DNA of 26,730 nucleotides from Apostichopus californicus (taxonomy: Eukaryota > Echinodermata > Holothuroidea > Aspidochirotida > Stichopodidae). The stretch spans positions 1 to 26,730 of the forward strand of contig JAIPMN010020304.1 in assembly GCA_020650975.1 (NCBI GenBank), read 5' to 3'. The stretch's first letter is position 1. Every line of letters begins with the position of its first letter. Shown here in pieces: positions 10,167-21,075 of this stretch. The translations under genes and the position numbers were made by a program. Below the pieces are notes generated by a model, which saw nothing but the letters and a program-made list of their open reading frames with translations, was not told the origin of the DNA and did not search any database.

Positions 10167-10282
10167 TGAACAATTTTCTGCAAAATGTTTAATTGACAAC
10201 TAATCGTATCTCGTCAATTCAACATGTTGAATTGACGAGATTTGATAAGTTGTCAATTAAACATTTTGCAGAAAATTGTTCA
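10167..10282. repeat. Long foldback palindrome (two 58-bp arms, no spacer)
   Basis: Arms 10167-10224 and 10225-10282 are reverse complements around the centre AACA|TGTT, with only a few mismatches near TAATCGTA. Part of the right arm (CAATTGAACATTTTGCAGAAA) recurs once more at 10307-10326. No target duplication is evident. It could be a small foldback MITE, or a transcribed hairpin. Confidence 0.9.
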
Positions 10283-10524
10283 ATTGCTCAGATGGAATGA
10301 AGTGAACAATTGAACATTTTGCAGAAAAATAATAACGCTATATTCAGTGAAAGCTTATAGATGCATATATTTGTTGGTGGTTTTTAATAATTTACTCATT
10401 TATTCACTAGCTATTTGCTAATGCTAGAACGATATGTTTTAAATCTGACAAATAGCATCACATCTGAGATAATCATATCTTGACAAATGTTTAAGGAATC
10501 TCCAGTGATTAAAACCACAACGAG

Positions 10525-10658
10525 AAAATCCTTGATCAAAGCATGAACGTAGAACGCATGGAAATTGTCAGTGCTTTGTTCTTAAGTTTGGTGGCTTATG
10601 TATATTCAATTAAAGCTAGTATGATGGTTGTTGGTCATTTTCAGTGATTTCTGCATGT
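10525..10658. repeat. Dispersed repeat, copy 1 (second copy 13050-13178)
   Basis: Shared blocks include GTCAGTGCTT-GTTCTTAAGTTTGG and ATGATGGTTGTTGGTCATT, in the same order in both copies with scattered substitutions. Flanking sequence at 10390-10480 weakly resembles 10655-10730, suggesting older internal duplication. Family not recognised; no coding frame. Confidence 0.75.
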
Positions 10659-11019
10659 ATTCATTGTGATGTATGCTGAAGCTAGAACTGTATGTTACAA
10701 ACACCACAAGGCAATTAATCAGCAGCAGTTATACTGCTATCACTGTGCAAAGGCTGAAGCATTTCACAATAAGTTTCATCACATGATGTGTGACTAAACG
10801 GGTGTCTCATATAACGTGATTGTTAAACATATTCTCTCTTTATTGTTCTATTTATTTTATGCGCTGAACTGTAAATATTACTTGCTACTATACTAAAGTA
10901 CGCTTTTCTGAATCTTTTTGCTGCAACATGTTTAATTTAACACTCTTTTCTAATACTGAGTACCAAGTTCAATGCACTTTGCAGAACATGACGCAACCTG
11001 AGCATGAACAATTGGTTAT

Positions 11020-11685
11020 TATCCACAGACAGGTAATAAACTGTGTTGCCGCAGCACAACGTGCTGTATACAAACAGCAATGCTGTAAGCCAACCGACTA
11101 GTTCTGTTGCATTACAACAGGCCCTGTTAGTGGACAGCAATATTTTTGTACATAAACAGGCGGTTACTATTATAAAGAAACATGTTGTTGCATTACCACC
11201 TGCCTGTATGTGAACAGCAATGTTATTTTCAACTCACAGTAGAAAACTGTTAACATACAGTCTAGAGATCTGGTTGCTGTACAACAGATCCTCGTACATG
11301 AACATCAATAATATTGTATTCATAAAGAGGTATACTGTTAACCCATTGATTAGTATTGTTGTTGCACAAAAGTTCCTGTAGTAGAACAGCAATATCATTG
11401 TACACATAGAACACATACCTGTATGAGAAAGGAATATTGTTGTACACAAACAGGCTTCAATTGTTTTTATACCGACTGACTATGTTGCATCACAACATGC
11501 CCTGTATGTAAACGGCAATATATTTCTGTAAACATACCGTTATATTTAACAAAATATACTGGACAGTGCTGTAAGAATACAACATGGCCATGTACGTTAA
11601 CTGCAGCACCACGTACATAAACATATGCTTGTTGTTCTTGTATGAAACCCAATTGACAGCAATTTTGTTGTAAATGAACCAAGAT
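11020..11685. repeat. Degenerate tandem array built on a GTTGCA(T)CAACA...AACAGCAATATTGT motif
   Basis: Recurrent blocks such as GTTGCATTACAACA, CCTGTA-GT-AACAGCAAT and TTGTACATAAACAG reappear at about 11043, 11105, 11185, 11274, 11358 and 11484. The spacing is irregular, from 60 to 126 bp. Units are diverged, so the array is old. Short open frames here are by-products of the repeat. Confidence 0.6.
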
Positions 11686-11908
11686 TTTTTTTAACAGTGC
11701 ATCTAGAAGTTTTGACTGTTAACTCGAAATTTTTAGATAAAAATGTCAACATTTTCAGATCAAAAGTTTGAGATGAAAAAAAATGGAAACCATTTGAGAC
11801 AAGGGTCGAGAATTACTTTCCCGATTTCCTTATAATTTACTGTAGCAATATTTTTACAGTTTGGTTTGCGCATAGCCGATAAATAGTTTATCACGTACTC
11901 CTTATAAA

Positions 11909-12373
11909 TAGTAAAATGTCACCTTCAACATGATGTAATAATTTTAAGAAATATACTGACATAATCTATACCGTATATTTGACGATTCATTATAAAAGGG
12001 GAAAACTAAAATACCATCAGTGTGCATGAAGTGATATACAGTAGTATAACATGCCTGTAGCCATGTCTTCTGGGTTGGAGGGGGGGGGGGNNNNNNNNNN
12101 TGTTATGTCTTCTGGGTTGGAGGGGGGGGGGGGGGAGGAGGGGGAGCAACAATCTAACATGTGTCGTGTAACTTGTAAAGTTGGTACACATAGCAGTGAC
12201 ACAGATTGGGGGGGGGGGGTGGAACAGTGCCCTGGGTATATACATAGCCCAACACGAAATATAGTACAGCTTAATACAGGTTAAATGACCTTCTTTTGTT
12301 TTGACGGAGCAGGATTCATCTCTAATCAGGGGATCAGCACAAATTAAGAGATGTAGTATAGTTTACTCGAAAA
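11909..12373. repeat. ~430-bp duplicated segment, copy 1 (contains assembly gap)
   Basis: It begins TAGTAAAATGTCACCTTC and ends near CTCGAAAA. It is highly similar throughout to 13209-13636, including several poly-G runs. This copy has ten Ns at 12091-12100 and a redundant stretch on either side of them. Confidence 0.9.
12091..12100. other. Assembly gap (10 N)
   Basis: The left flank ends CTTCTGGGTTGGAG plus a G-run. The right flank restarts with the same CTTCTGGGTTGGAG and another G-run. Copy 2 of the duplication has this motif only once, so the gap probably marks an unmerged overlap at a homopolymer, not missing sequence. Confidence 0.85.
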
Positions 12374-13049
12374 TAGTGCAATAGGGGGAGCGTAGAGGGA
12401 CATCACATGATGAGTAATTACACACAAATAATAAAAATCAAATCTGAAAATGTGCAAGAACACAGATAAAACAAAATGGGAACTACAAGTATACGCTGCA
12501 CTCTTAACAGTACTAAGCACACGCGTGGCATCTTCGGATGGCATATAACACTTCATTTCAGAGACCTACTTTGGATTTAGGCTTTTAGACGATGATATAT
12601 ATAAAGCTTTTATTGAACTCATACTGTTATTATCCGCCTGGAATATTAACTGTTTGCACCGATATGAATTGGCAAAGTTGGAGTTAACAATGGCCGATAG
12701 GAATAGGCTAGGTGTGGTTTATATAGCCTGATATAGTGCACTAAGTTACATATTGTATAAAGCATTATAATTTAATTGTACTTACGGAACTCTCAAGACC
12801 AATCTTTCCACACTAACCGAGTTCCTAATTAGTAGTATCAACTTCAAATTATCAAAATATGTTTACTTCGAACTGTATATAACTTCTTAAGTAGATAGTT
12901 CGTTAGATTTGCGATTGCCGATGTGCTGCAATCATTTAAATACCACTGGTATACGATGACATGGCTTATAAGTATAGGTTCCCATTACCCATAGTCAAAA
13001 ATAATAAGAATATACGTAATTGAATGGGTTTCTTTCTTTTGTTGAAACA

Positions 13050-13178
13050 AGACAATCCTTGACAAAAATGCATTGGCGTAGGATAATGTCAGTGCTTCGT
13101 TCTTAAGTTTGGAGGCGTATGTATTTTCATTGAAAGCTAAAATGATGGTTGTTGGTCATTGTCAATGATTTCTACATG
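13050..13178. repeat. Dispersed repeat, copy 2
   Basis: Counterpart of 10525-10658; shares GTTCTTAAGTTTGGAGGC and ATGATGGTTGTTGGTCATT in the same orientation. Confidence 0.7.
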
Positions 13179-13208
13179 TAGGCCTACAGTATTCACGTCA
13201 AGTGTGAC

Positions 13209-13636
13209 TAGTAAAATGTCACTTTCAACATGATGTAATCATTTTTAAGAAATACACATGACATCATCTATACCGTATATTTGACGATTCATTATAAAAG
13301 GGGAAAACTAAAATACCATCAGTGTGCATGAAGTGATATAGTATAACAGGCCTGTAGCCATGTTATGTCTTCTGGGTTGGAGGGGGGGGGGGGGGAGGAG
13401 GGGGAGCAACAATCTAACATGTGTCGTGTAACTTGTAAAGTTGGTACACATAGCAGTGACACAGATTGGTAGGGGGGGGGGGTGTGGAACAGTGCACTGG
13501 GTATTTAAATAGCCCAAGACGAAATATAGTACAGCTTAATACAGGTTAAATTGCCTTCTCCTGTTTTGACGGAGCAGGGTTCATCTCTAATCAGGGGAAG
13601 CACAAATTAAGAGATATAGTATAGTTTACGCGAAAA
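13209..13636. repeat. ~430-bp duplicated segment, copy 2
   Basis: Same orientation as 11909-12373, offset about 1300 bp at the left end and 1263 bp at the right end. It has a single copy of the GTTGGAGGGGG tract, which makes it the reference for judging the gap in copy 1. Confidence 0.9.
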
Positions 13637-14023
13637 ATAATTTTTCCATCTAATTGTGTTGGAGATTGACCTCCAGATTGCAAATGTGCTCATTTTGTTA
13701 CGTCTGGAGAAATAACTTCATAAAATGTCTTTTGCATTTCATCAAATAAATAGAACAAATCAGTATAATATTCGTATACGTTAGAACAAGCTCATTTATT
13801 TCATCGCAGAAATAGAAACCTCCCTGAAAGCAACATACTTTTATTTGTATTAATTTTTTATCATCTCTGTGATACATATCACAACTTTAAAAAAAATCAA
13901 TAAAAAAAAAAAATCCACAAATCATTAAAAAATAAAAAAAATCATTCAAGTTTCATAAATTAGTTAATAACAATGCTCTACACTAACTGTTGTTCACTCA
14001 TGTCATTAGAGAATTAGTAGAAA

Positions 14024-14179
14024 AGTCAGTCTCTCAGATTCATATTTAACGTCCATGATTATGAACTGTCAATTGTCAACAACTCTGTAACTGGACGACA
14101 CACATTAATCTTGGAGTGACTTGAACCGGGGACCTTTCGAATGGAAGGCACCGGCGTTAACCACTAGGCTAACACTCCA
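14024..14179 (-). mobile_element. tRNA-derived SINE, copy 2 (with intact tRNA-like head)
   Basis: The minus-strand head at 14179-14112 has a perfect 7-bp acceptor-like stem (TGGAGTG at 14179-14173 with CACTCCA at 14118-14112), an A-box (TTAGCCTAGTGG) and a B-box (GGTTCAAGTCA). The body 14111-14024 matches copy 1 and is tRNA-unrelated. The lack of a good anticodon stem and the attached body argue against a working tRNA gene. The copies look roughly 85-90% identical by eye. Confidence 0.8.
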
Positions 14180-14466
14180 CAAAATTGCTGATCTTTAAGT
14201 AAAAATAAAATTAATCTCCAACACCATGAATATCTTGTATCGAAATTGCAAGCGCTCCTTTAGCAGACATCACAAAATCAATCAAACTTTTAATATTTTA
14301 TCTTGATTACATTATATGAAACTTCTTGATCAAATCTTGTCCCTTGTCCCCATTACTGTGTGACTGTGTACATAGGCCCTTTTTTCCGTAGTATAATAAA
14401 CAGCTGCTTAATGGAAGCTATTTGATAAGCTTTTACATAGCTTCCTGCCATTATCACATAACCCTA

Positions 14467-14577
14467 CTAGTAGTAGCCACTGTTGCAGCTTCTGCCCAGC
14501 TCCTTGCACTTTTCACACAAATCTTGAGGGTGCGGGGCATTGGGATTACCATCTATGCCACTGCGTTGAAGGGGTCT
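14467..14577 (-). CDS. ZCCHC24-like: ZCCHC24-like terminal coding exon
   Basis: The acceptor TTTCTTTACAG precedes 14577. It encodes 36 residues opening RPLQRSGIDG and including HPQDLCEKCKELG, then a Cys seven residues after the CxxC, then TAG at 14467-14469. The opening and the LCEKC segment are what identify ZCCHC24 rather than ZAR1. No AATAAA is obvious close downstream on this strand; candidate TTTATT occurrences (plus strand) lie near 13796 and 13842. Confidence 0.88.
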   Translation of the reverse strand, partial: RPLQRSGIDGNPNAPHPQDLCEKCKELGRSCNSGYY

Positions 14578-15300
14578 CTGTAAAGAAAATGTTCAATGTG
14601 TTGTGAAAAGATATTATAGATATATATCAGATTGAGCTAATGAGTGTACTGAATAAAGTACATAGATATAATAAGCATAGACAGATATTCCTCCACATGG
14701 AACCCTGGTCTGACTGGGATTATTCGAACAATGTCATTAGTAAAGACTGCCCAGAACCTAACCCTACACCCCCCCCCCCTCCTTCCCTCCAAACCATTGT
14801 CCACTCATATTTACAAGGAAATAACTTCCCACGATTTGGCATTGCTCTTTGATAGGCATCTGTTCTTGTTTCCACTCGATAAATATTCTCGCAACAAAAC
14901 TTTGCTTTCAGTGATAAACGTTGACATGTTATTTACCAGACTGTGTGGATATGCTAAGCGAGCCCCAACGTTTTTGTTCTTGATAGAACAACCTCTCCCT
15001 TCCCTGCCCCCTCCCTTCCTCCCCCCTCCCCTCCCAACCTTTGTCCACTCATATTTACAAGGAAATCACTTCCCACGATTTGTCAGTATTCTTAGGCATC
15101 TGTCCTTGTCTCCACTTGATAAATATTCAGGCAAACAAAACTTTTCTATAGGTGATAAATGTTGACATGTTATTTACCAGATTGCGAGGATATACTTTGG
15201 CGTGACATTTCTTGCATTCTTGGTACTTTCCTGGCCAGCTGTATGCACTCTTCCAGGATTTCTTACAGTTTCCACACTGAAAGTCTCCAAAGCTTCTTTT
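14467..15300 (-). CDS. ZCCHC24-like: ZCCHC24-like zinc finger protein, C-terminal two coding exons (partial gene)
   Basis: Two minus-strand exons (15178-15300 and 14467-14577) join in phase 0 to 77 residues ending at TAG 14467-14469. The product matches the C-terminus of vertebrate ZCCHC24: a 3CxxC-type zinc finger with FQCGNC, SAYSW and QECKKCH-x3-YP, then RPL and HPQDLCEKC at the next exon, and a final Cys. Family members (ZCCHC24, ZAR1, RTP proteins) use this fold; ZAR1 relatives bind RNA, but the role of ZCCHC24 is poorly defined. The upstream exons, which in vertebrates encode a CCHC knuckle, were not found between 15301 and the window end. They lie beyond, inside diverged sequence, or are missing. 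Splice sites are consensus (cacccag acceptor, CTG|gtaaat donor, tctttacag acceptor). Confidence 0.85.
14788..15210. repeat. ~245-bp tandem duplication spanning an intron/exon boundary
   Basis: Shared landmarks in order: a C-rich run, CCTT/CCATTGTCCACTCATA, TTTACAAGGAAAT, CTTCCCACGATTTG, GATAAATATTC, GTTGACATGTTATTTACCAG. The two units begin near 14788 and 15036. Copies differ by substitutions and small indels, and C-rich runs precede both. Confidence 0.85.
14936..14965 (-). pseudogene. Decayed duplicate of the 3' end of the ZCCHC24-like zinc finger exon
   Basis: The region ~14788-14965 is a partial tandem copy of ~15036-15210. It includes the intron start (CTG|gtaaataac) and the last ten or so exon codons, which here read RLAYPHSL in place of AKVYPRNL. 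The rest of the exon is absent, so the copy cannot supply a finger. Confidence 0.7.
15178..15300 (-). CDS. ZCCHC24-like: ZCCHC24-like exon: 3CxxC zinc finger
   Basis: Forty-one codons, phase 0 at both ends. The acceptor AAACACCCAG precedes 15300 and the donor AATCTG|gtaaat follows 15178. It starts KRSFGDFQCGNC. Exon residues C9, C12, C29 and C32 are the putative zinc ligands, with the family signature W-x-SAYSW between the pairs. Confidence 0.88.
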
Positions 15301-18300
15301 CTGGGTGTTTTGTTTGGGAAATAGAATGAAAGAGGTTATTGTCAAGAAGGTAAATATAAAAATAAAACAGTGTATAAAACAAAGAACACTAAGAGCGTCA
15401 AACAAACTATGCCAAATAAACTAACGATTAATAGCACCACTCTGGGGGAGGATGGGGGGGAGGGAGGGAGGGGGAAGATGGGATGGGAGATTGATGCTTG
15501 AAGTGAATTATAGCCCTACCTACATTAGACCCCAAGCATGGTGGTGAACCTTGGTCTCAGGGTCTAATTTGTAATGTAAACAAGGATTGGAATCGGCAGT
15601 CTGATCCTCATACCAGATTAGGATCAAGGAGGGATCAGACATCACACTCGGTGTTGAAATTGACCAGGGATCAAGTTTGTTCTTTAACTTCCCTTGCTGT
15701 TGGTACCATGCATAATCCCACATAATTATAGTAGTAGGCATTCATAGCAGTGCTATAGATCACACAGCTTATGGCAACACATGTTATGTGCTGTTAAGAT
15801 AAGATCCATTGCTTGGGGTTCGATACCAAACACAGTGTACCTGGAAGTTGTGAGTGTTAAGTTATCCCAGATAACAAAATTTAGATGAAATATTTGCTGA
15901 TCAAATATTCCTTCCCACAGTTATTTTCATACTTAATCGATGGATGTTATTTAGGATTCTTAAAGTACCCCGCCTTTTCAGCTGTGTATATTTCATCGTA
16001 CTCGACAATAAGAAGGAAATGCACAAATCTCTGACCAATCTGTTAGTTTGGTCCACCAGGTATAATATTCCAAAATTTGGGACTGAATAATAAAATGTTG
16101 CATTTAATTTGTGGGACACAAAATTCTCTGTTTAGTATTGACCCAGAGTAAATAATCTGTCACAGTACTTAGCGGCTATAAAGTCAAATGATTGCACCCA
16201 CATACTGGTGTAACCACTCACTGAGGGGGGGGGGGTCTTTAGTATATGTGAATATGGCATGATGTGGCTGGCAGGAGGCAATGTTGCTACCAAATACTAA
16301 CATACAACTTTTCTTACCTCCCAATGGGGGGGGGGTGGAGGGGGGGGTGACATTATAGGAGAAGTTTGCTTCCACTGTCAAACATTGTAGTAAAGGAGTA
16401 ATTTCTGTCAACCTAAGGAGTTTTGTTAATCTATCATTCAGAAATTCATACAGCTTTAAAAATCACTGAAGAATGAACGGGAGATGCAAATAACACTGAC
16501 AGAATCAATCAAGCATTATCAATTTTAGAAAATAAACTGGAGAATATGCAACAGACTACCAAGGTGAAACTGATTTAACTATATACCTCTTCATACAGAC
16601 CTGGCAAGGAATGATAAGTTATGTCAATTCCATTGTTTCTATTATCCTAACTAGCTTCATTGCGATGAAACAGACTTACATTAATATGTTACAGCTAAAG
16701 GGTAAATTTAGAATGGTAAATTGGAAATAAAATCTGCTTATCTTTCAAGATACAAGAGATATGAAAGCATTAGACAAAGAAACCCAAATCCTTGTGATTT
16801 CAGGGACCCGTTGACAATTATCCACCACCCCACACCAACCCCCCCCCCCTCCTCCACACACACACCCCATCACCACAACCAACAAATAAAGTCTTTAAGG
16901 TTAATGTTCTTTCTTCATTCTGTCTGATCTGATGGCACATAAAGAACTAATTACACCTCGTCTGAAATTAAGGAATAAAACTGTTTCCCCTTCTTTAAAT
17001 CTTCAAATCAGTATCGAATCAAAAGCACAAGTCATCATTCTCCCATCCTCCACAATAACAGATGCCCTCTTGAATTGTTAACTAGCATCAAATAAAAATT
17101 ACTAGCAAGCCTGACTCGTTAAAAGAAAGACTGAAATGTAAGGTCTAGAGGAGGAAAGTCGGGTAGGGTTTGGGTAAAAAATTACAAACCAAACCCCAAA
17201 ACGTCTGCCTTAATCCCAATACCAATCAGAAATTTGATTGTAGAGTAATTAGAAACAAATTGCCTTGATAATTCTGTTAGGTACGGTGACATTTGTTGTC
17301 TTTTCAAACAAAATAATTACAATGCATAAAACAAAAATTGTAAGTTACAACTGATGCTATAAAGTTCATCCATGAATGCCAATTAAGCTTGGTCTTTATC
17401 AAAAGGTAAAAGAACATTTTCTGACTGATCAAAAGGAAAAAAGGTCAAATAAGCAACTGAGATTTTCTGAAACTTACAGTACATTTTACAACAAGAGATA
17501 TGAATGATGGTGAGAACTGGTGTAATAAAGAAGCCAAAATATTATTTAAATTACCTGGCCATAGTCCATCGTTTTAGCAAGTTCACTAAATGATTATCTA
17601 AACCGTACGTTTCTGCAAAATCGTTCCTCTATTGACAAGTTCAGTTTGCCCAAGTGATGTTTGGGCAGAGTGTTAAGCACCATATATTTATATACTGTGA
17701 AAAGGGGTGTTTCCAGAAACCTTTTTTTCAACAGAGAATGATGGAATTTTAATTTAGGGATATTTTCTTTACCATCAGAATGTTATTTTTAACCCAAAGT
17801 CACTTTATCTTCCACACGCATATATATTGATCAGATTAGCTAATCAATGAATATGAATAACAATAACAGTTAATATGTATATGTACACTGAGATTAAGTA
17901 AACACTACTGTTTTCTCATGTCAGGTGAGCTTAATACAGACCAGATAAGCTCATGGAGATTTTCCAGCTCGATATTACAGAAAAGTTGGAGTAGCATAGG
18001 CTTACTTTGCAATACAGCAATGAGCACAAAAGGTAAAAATAACTTTGGGCATAGATATATGGGTACACCTACAACTATTGTATGTACAAAAGGTATGAAC
18101 CGTTTGCACAAACAATTGAACATCTATTCTTATGTAAAAGCCACAGCTTGTGACTCTACAAATATAAAAAAAATAAAATAAATGGCATAGGTCAGCTTTC
18201 TCGACTAATTTCTAGTTTTTTAAGATAATTATCAACTTTTAGAAAATGGTTATAATATATCACAAAGGATGCTCCTCTTGAGACTAACACGGTAGTACTT

Positions 18301-20035
18301 AATATCCTTGTCAGTCAGTGTCTTCCAGTCAGGGCTACAGTAATTTATTAATGAAATAATCTTCATCACTGATAAATCTGCTATGCATTGTAAATATGTT
18401 ATATTAAGAGACCACCAAACATCTTATAGAAACTCAAACAAAAGCTGTTTCTTAGTTGGTATTCTTGGAGTAGGTTTTTTTTTTTTTTTTTTTCCATTTT
18501 GTCTTAAATTTTCACCAAATCCTACCAAGTATTATTTATACTAATAATATAACAGTTAATGGAATTAAAAACAATGACTGCTGGATATCTTAGCTTGATA
18601 TGCTGCAATCACCTAGTCCAGACAAAAAAAAATCCTTATATTTGGTGACTTTGTGGTAAGATTGAGGTCAAATGCAAAATTCTGCTATTTGAAGTGTCAT
18701 AACAATATGGACAATGACAACAGATGTTATGATGTCATGAATATGTAATGAATGTCATGAATATGCAAGTACACAAAGGCAAATGGTATTGATTACTTTA
18801 CTGATAGGGGATTTCCCTGTGTTACATATTCTATGGGATGTTATAGCTTGGGCAATAACAAGTTACCCTAAGCCCAGAGTACTCTGAACGTTGAAAACAT
18901 CAGTCTGAAAAAATAGAATAAACATAGCATTTGCACCCTTAGAACTGATTAATTTTTGTAGTATTCAGTTTCCGTTTACGGTTAACTTGCAAGTGTTCAG
19001 CTGCACAATAATATTAAACTGGCTACTGCTTTATAAACAGGCTAATGTACCTGTGAATTGATGTTGCCATTATTGTTTCCCAAAAAATATAACAGCAAAT
19101 TTTTGTAAGTACTCTGGATTTTTAAGTATTCTGGATTTTTCCAACTCATTACAATTTCAATTTCAAATAATTATATATTCATTTGCCTTGGTCATTTACT
19201 TCCATTTCATTTAACAGAGTCTGTTTAAATTATCTATTTCAAGATCTGGCCTGAGGATTCACAAGTAATTTTGAGTAGTTTAGCATCATGATTGACAAGG
19301 ACCCTGTACCACAATGACACTGAATTAACACTGTCAAATTTCAGTACAGTTTGAACGACACAAATTAAGGGCATTCTTTTAAATATAGACATGGAATATC
19401 AGAACACAGGACATGAAATGCCCCTTACAGAACTTGATGAAAATTGTACAGCCTTGCATCTAATGATTAATCATTTGAGTCAACAAACCAGTGTCACTGA
19501 TTTCCGGCCTATGAGTCATATCTTTCTAAGAAGATCATCTGTCTTTGGAACAGTACCATATATTTAAGCACTCTGCAAATCAGCCAACTCTGAAGTCATT
19601 CATGGGTAATAAACAATGGTCTTGCCTGGTCATGCTGTTTGTGTACACACAAGTGTAGGTGGAACTGGAGGAAGTGGGGCCAAAATGCTTGAAAAAAATG
19701 AGTCATAATAAAACTAAATTACCATATGAATGGTGGAGTGAGAATTAACAGGCAACAAAACAGACTTCCCCATGAATCACTGAAACACGAGTCTTTGTAT
19801 TTTGGGTTTTATTGCAAACCAGTTTTTCACAAAGCAGGCCAAGGGAGGTCATCATTTTTTTTAAATAAAACTGACTACTTATCCGGCTTGTTTTCTTGCT
19901 TCATTAAACATAACTTTCCTCACACAGACATCAAGTTGTGTGAGCGTGTAGGATAAAATTACCATGTACCTTTTGTCTGAAAAACTAAAATGGCCATGTA
20001 AAGTTTGCTGGGGAAGAACTTACAAGCCTAAAATC
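15301..20035. other. No recognisable exon or complete element
   Basis: This would be intron of the ZCCHC24-like gene if its 5' exons lie further right. It holds G/C homopolymer runs (15443-15470, 16225-16236, 16325-16348, 16841-16850), a long T-run at ~18475-18494, and a short duplication ATGTCATGAATATG near 18732 and 18753. A B-box-like GGGTTCGATACC at ~15817 could be a worn SINE. The zinc-knuckle exon expected for ZCCHC24 was searched for by eye and not found. Confidence 0.5.
20027..20035. repeat. Target-site duplication, left (CCTAAAATC)
   Basis: The 9-bp sequence CCTAAAATC is repeated exactly at 21261-21269, immediately outside the two ends of the foldback element. Confidence 0.75.
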
Positions 20036-20230
20036 GGTTCTAGGACAAAATCCCCCTAGGACAAAATCCCCCGGACAAAATCCCCCCGGAAGAAACCCCC
20101 CCGGACAAAATCCCCCTAGGACAAAATCCCCCCGAGCCAAAATCCCCCTGGACAAAATCCCCCTGGACAAAATCCCCCCAAGCCAAAATCCCCCCGGACA
20201 GAATCCCCCCAGACAATATCCCCCTGACCC
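20036..20230. repeat. Left inverted-repeat arm (about 12 units of ~15 bp)
   Basis: Tandem GGACAAAATCCCCCC-type units, some with TAGGAC, GAGCC or AAGCC leaders and one decayed unit (GGAAGAAACCCCCCC). Confidence 0.9.
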
Positions 20231-20285
20231 ATACAAAGCCTGCCTGCAACAACCAGGGATGGCCCAGGTGTGACAGTCAAGGCAT

Positions 20286-21075
20286 GGGTCATTGCACTGG
20301 TCAGGGTACCGGTCAGGGCAGCGGTCATGGGACTGGTCAGGGTACCAGTGAGGGAACTGACGCGCGTAAATGTGAGGGCTCCTGTTAGGGTACCTGTGAG
20401 GGTACCGGTCAAGGTACTGGTCATGTGACTGGTCAGGGTACCGGTCATCATGCTGGTCACTGTACCGGTCAGAGTTCCACTCAGTGTACTGGTTAGGGTA
20501 CTGGTCAGGATACCAGTCAGGATACTGGTCAGGGTACCAGTCAGGGGACTGGTCGGGAGATCAGTGAGGGTAATCGTGAGGCTACCTGTTAGTGTGACAT
20601 TCAAGGGACCGGTCAAGGTACTGGTCAAAGTACTGGTCATTGTACCAGTACTAGTACGTGTCAGAGTACGTGTCAGGGTGCCTTTCAGGATACCAGTTTG
20701 GATACCGGTCGGGGTACCGGTCGAGGTACCAGTTGAGGTACCGGCCGGGGTACGGGCCGGGGTACTGGTCAGGGAGCCATTGAGAGTACCAGTGGGGGTA
20801 CCACTGAGAGTACCGGTGGGGGTACCGGTGGGGGTACCGGTGGGGGTAACTGTCAGGGTAACTGTCAGGCTAACTATTAGGGTACCGGTCGGGGTATGGT
20901 CGGGGTACTGGTCAGGGTACTGGTCCGGGAACCACTGAGAGTACCACTGAGAGTACCAGTGGGGGTACCGGTGGGGGGAACTGGTGGAGGTACCGGTGGA
21001 GGAACCGGTGGGGGTACCAGATATCGGTACCGGATGACGGTACCGGGGACCGGGGGGACCGGGAGGACCGGGATG
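20286..21075. repeat. 12-bp GC-rich minisatellite core (GGTACCGGTCAG type)
   Basis: About 65 units of a 12-bp motif with variants GGTACTGGTCAG, GGTACCAGTGAG and GGTACCGGTGGG. Each full unit overlaps two palindromes, GGTACC and ACCGGT. Because 12 is a multiple of 3 and stops are rare, both strands stay open for long distances: 321 codons on the minus strand across 20116-21081, and 162 codons on the plus strand. These give Thr/Gly/Pro-rich or Val/Pro/Arg-rich repeats. I treat them as by-products. Confidence 0.88.

Noticed and set aside
12006..13517. Proline-rich open frames across the duplicated poly-G segments
   Set aside because: Produced by translating poly-G/C runs; one crosses the N gap.
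14112..14179. Functional tRNA gene
   Set aside because: A and B boxes and an acceptor stem are present, but the anticodon arm pairs poorly and a conserved non-tRNA body follows, shared with a second copy; it is a SINE head.
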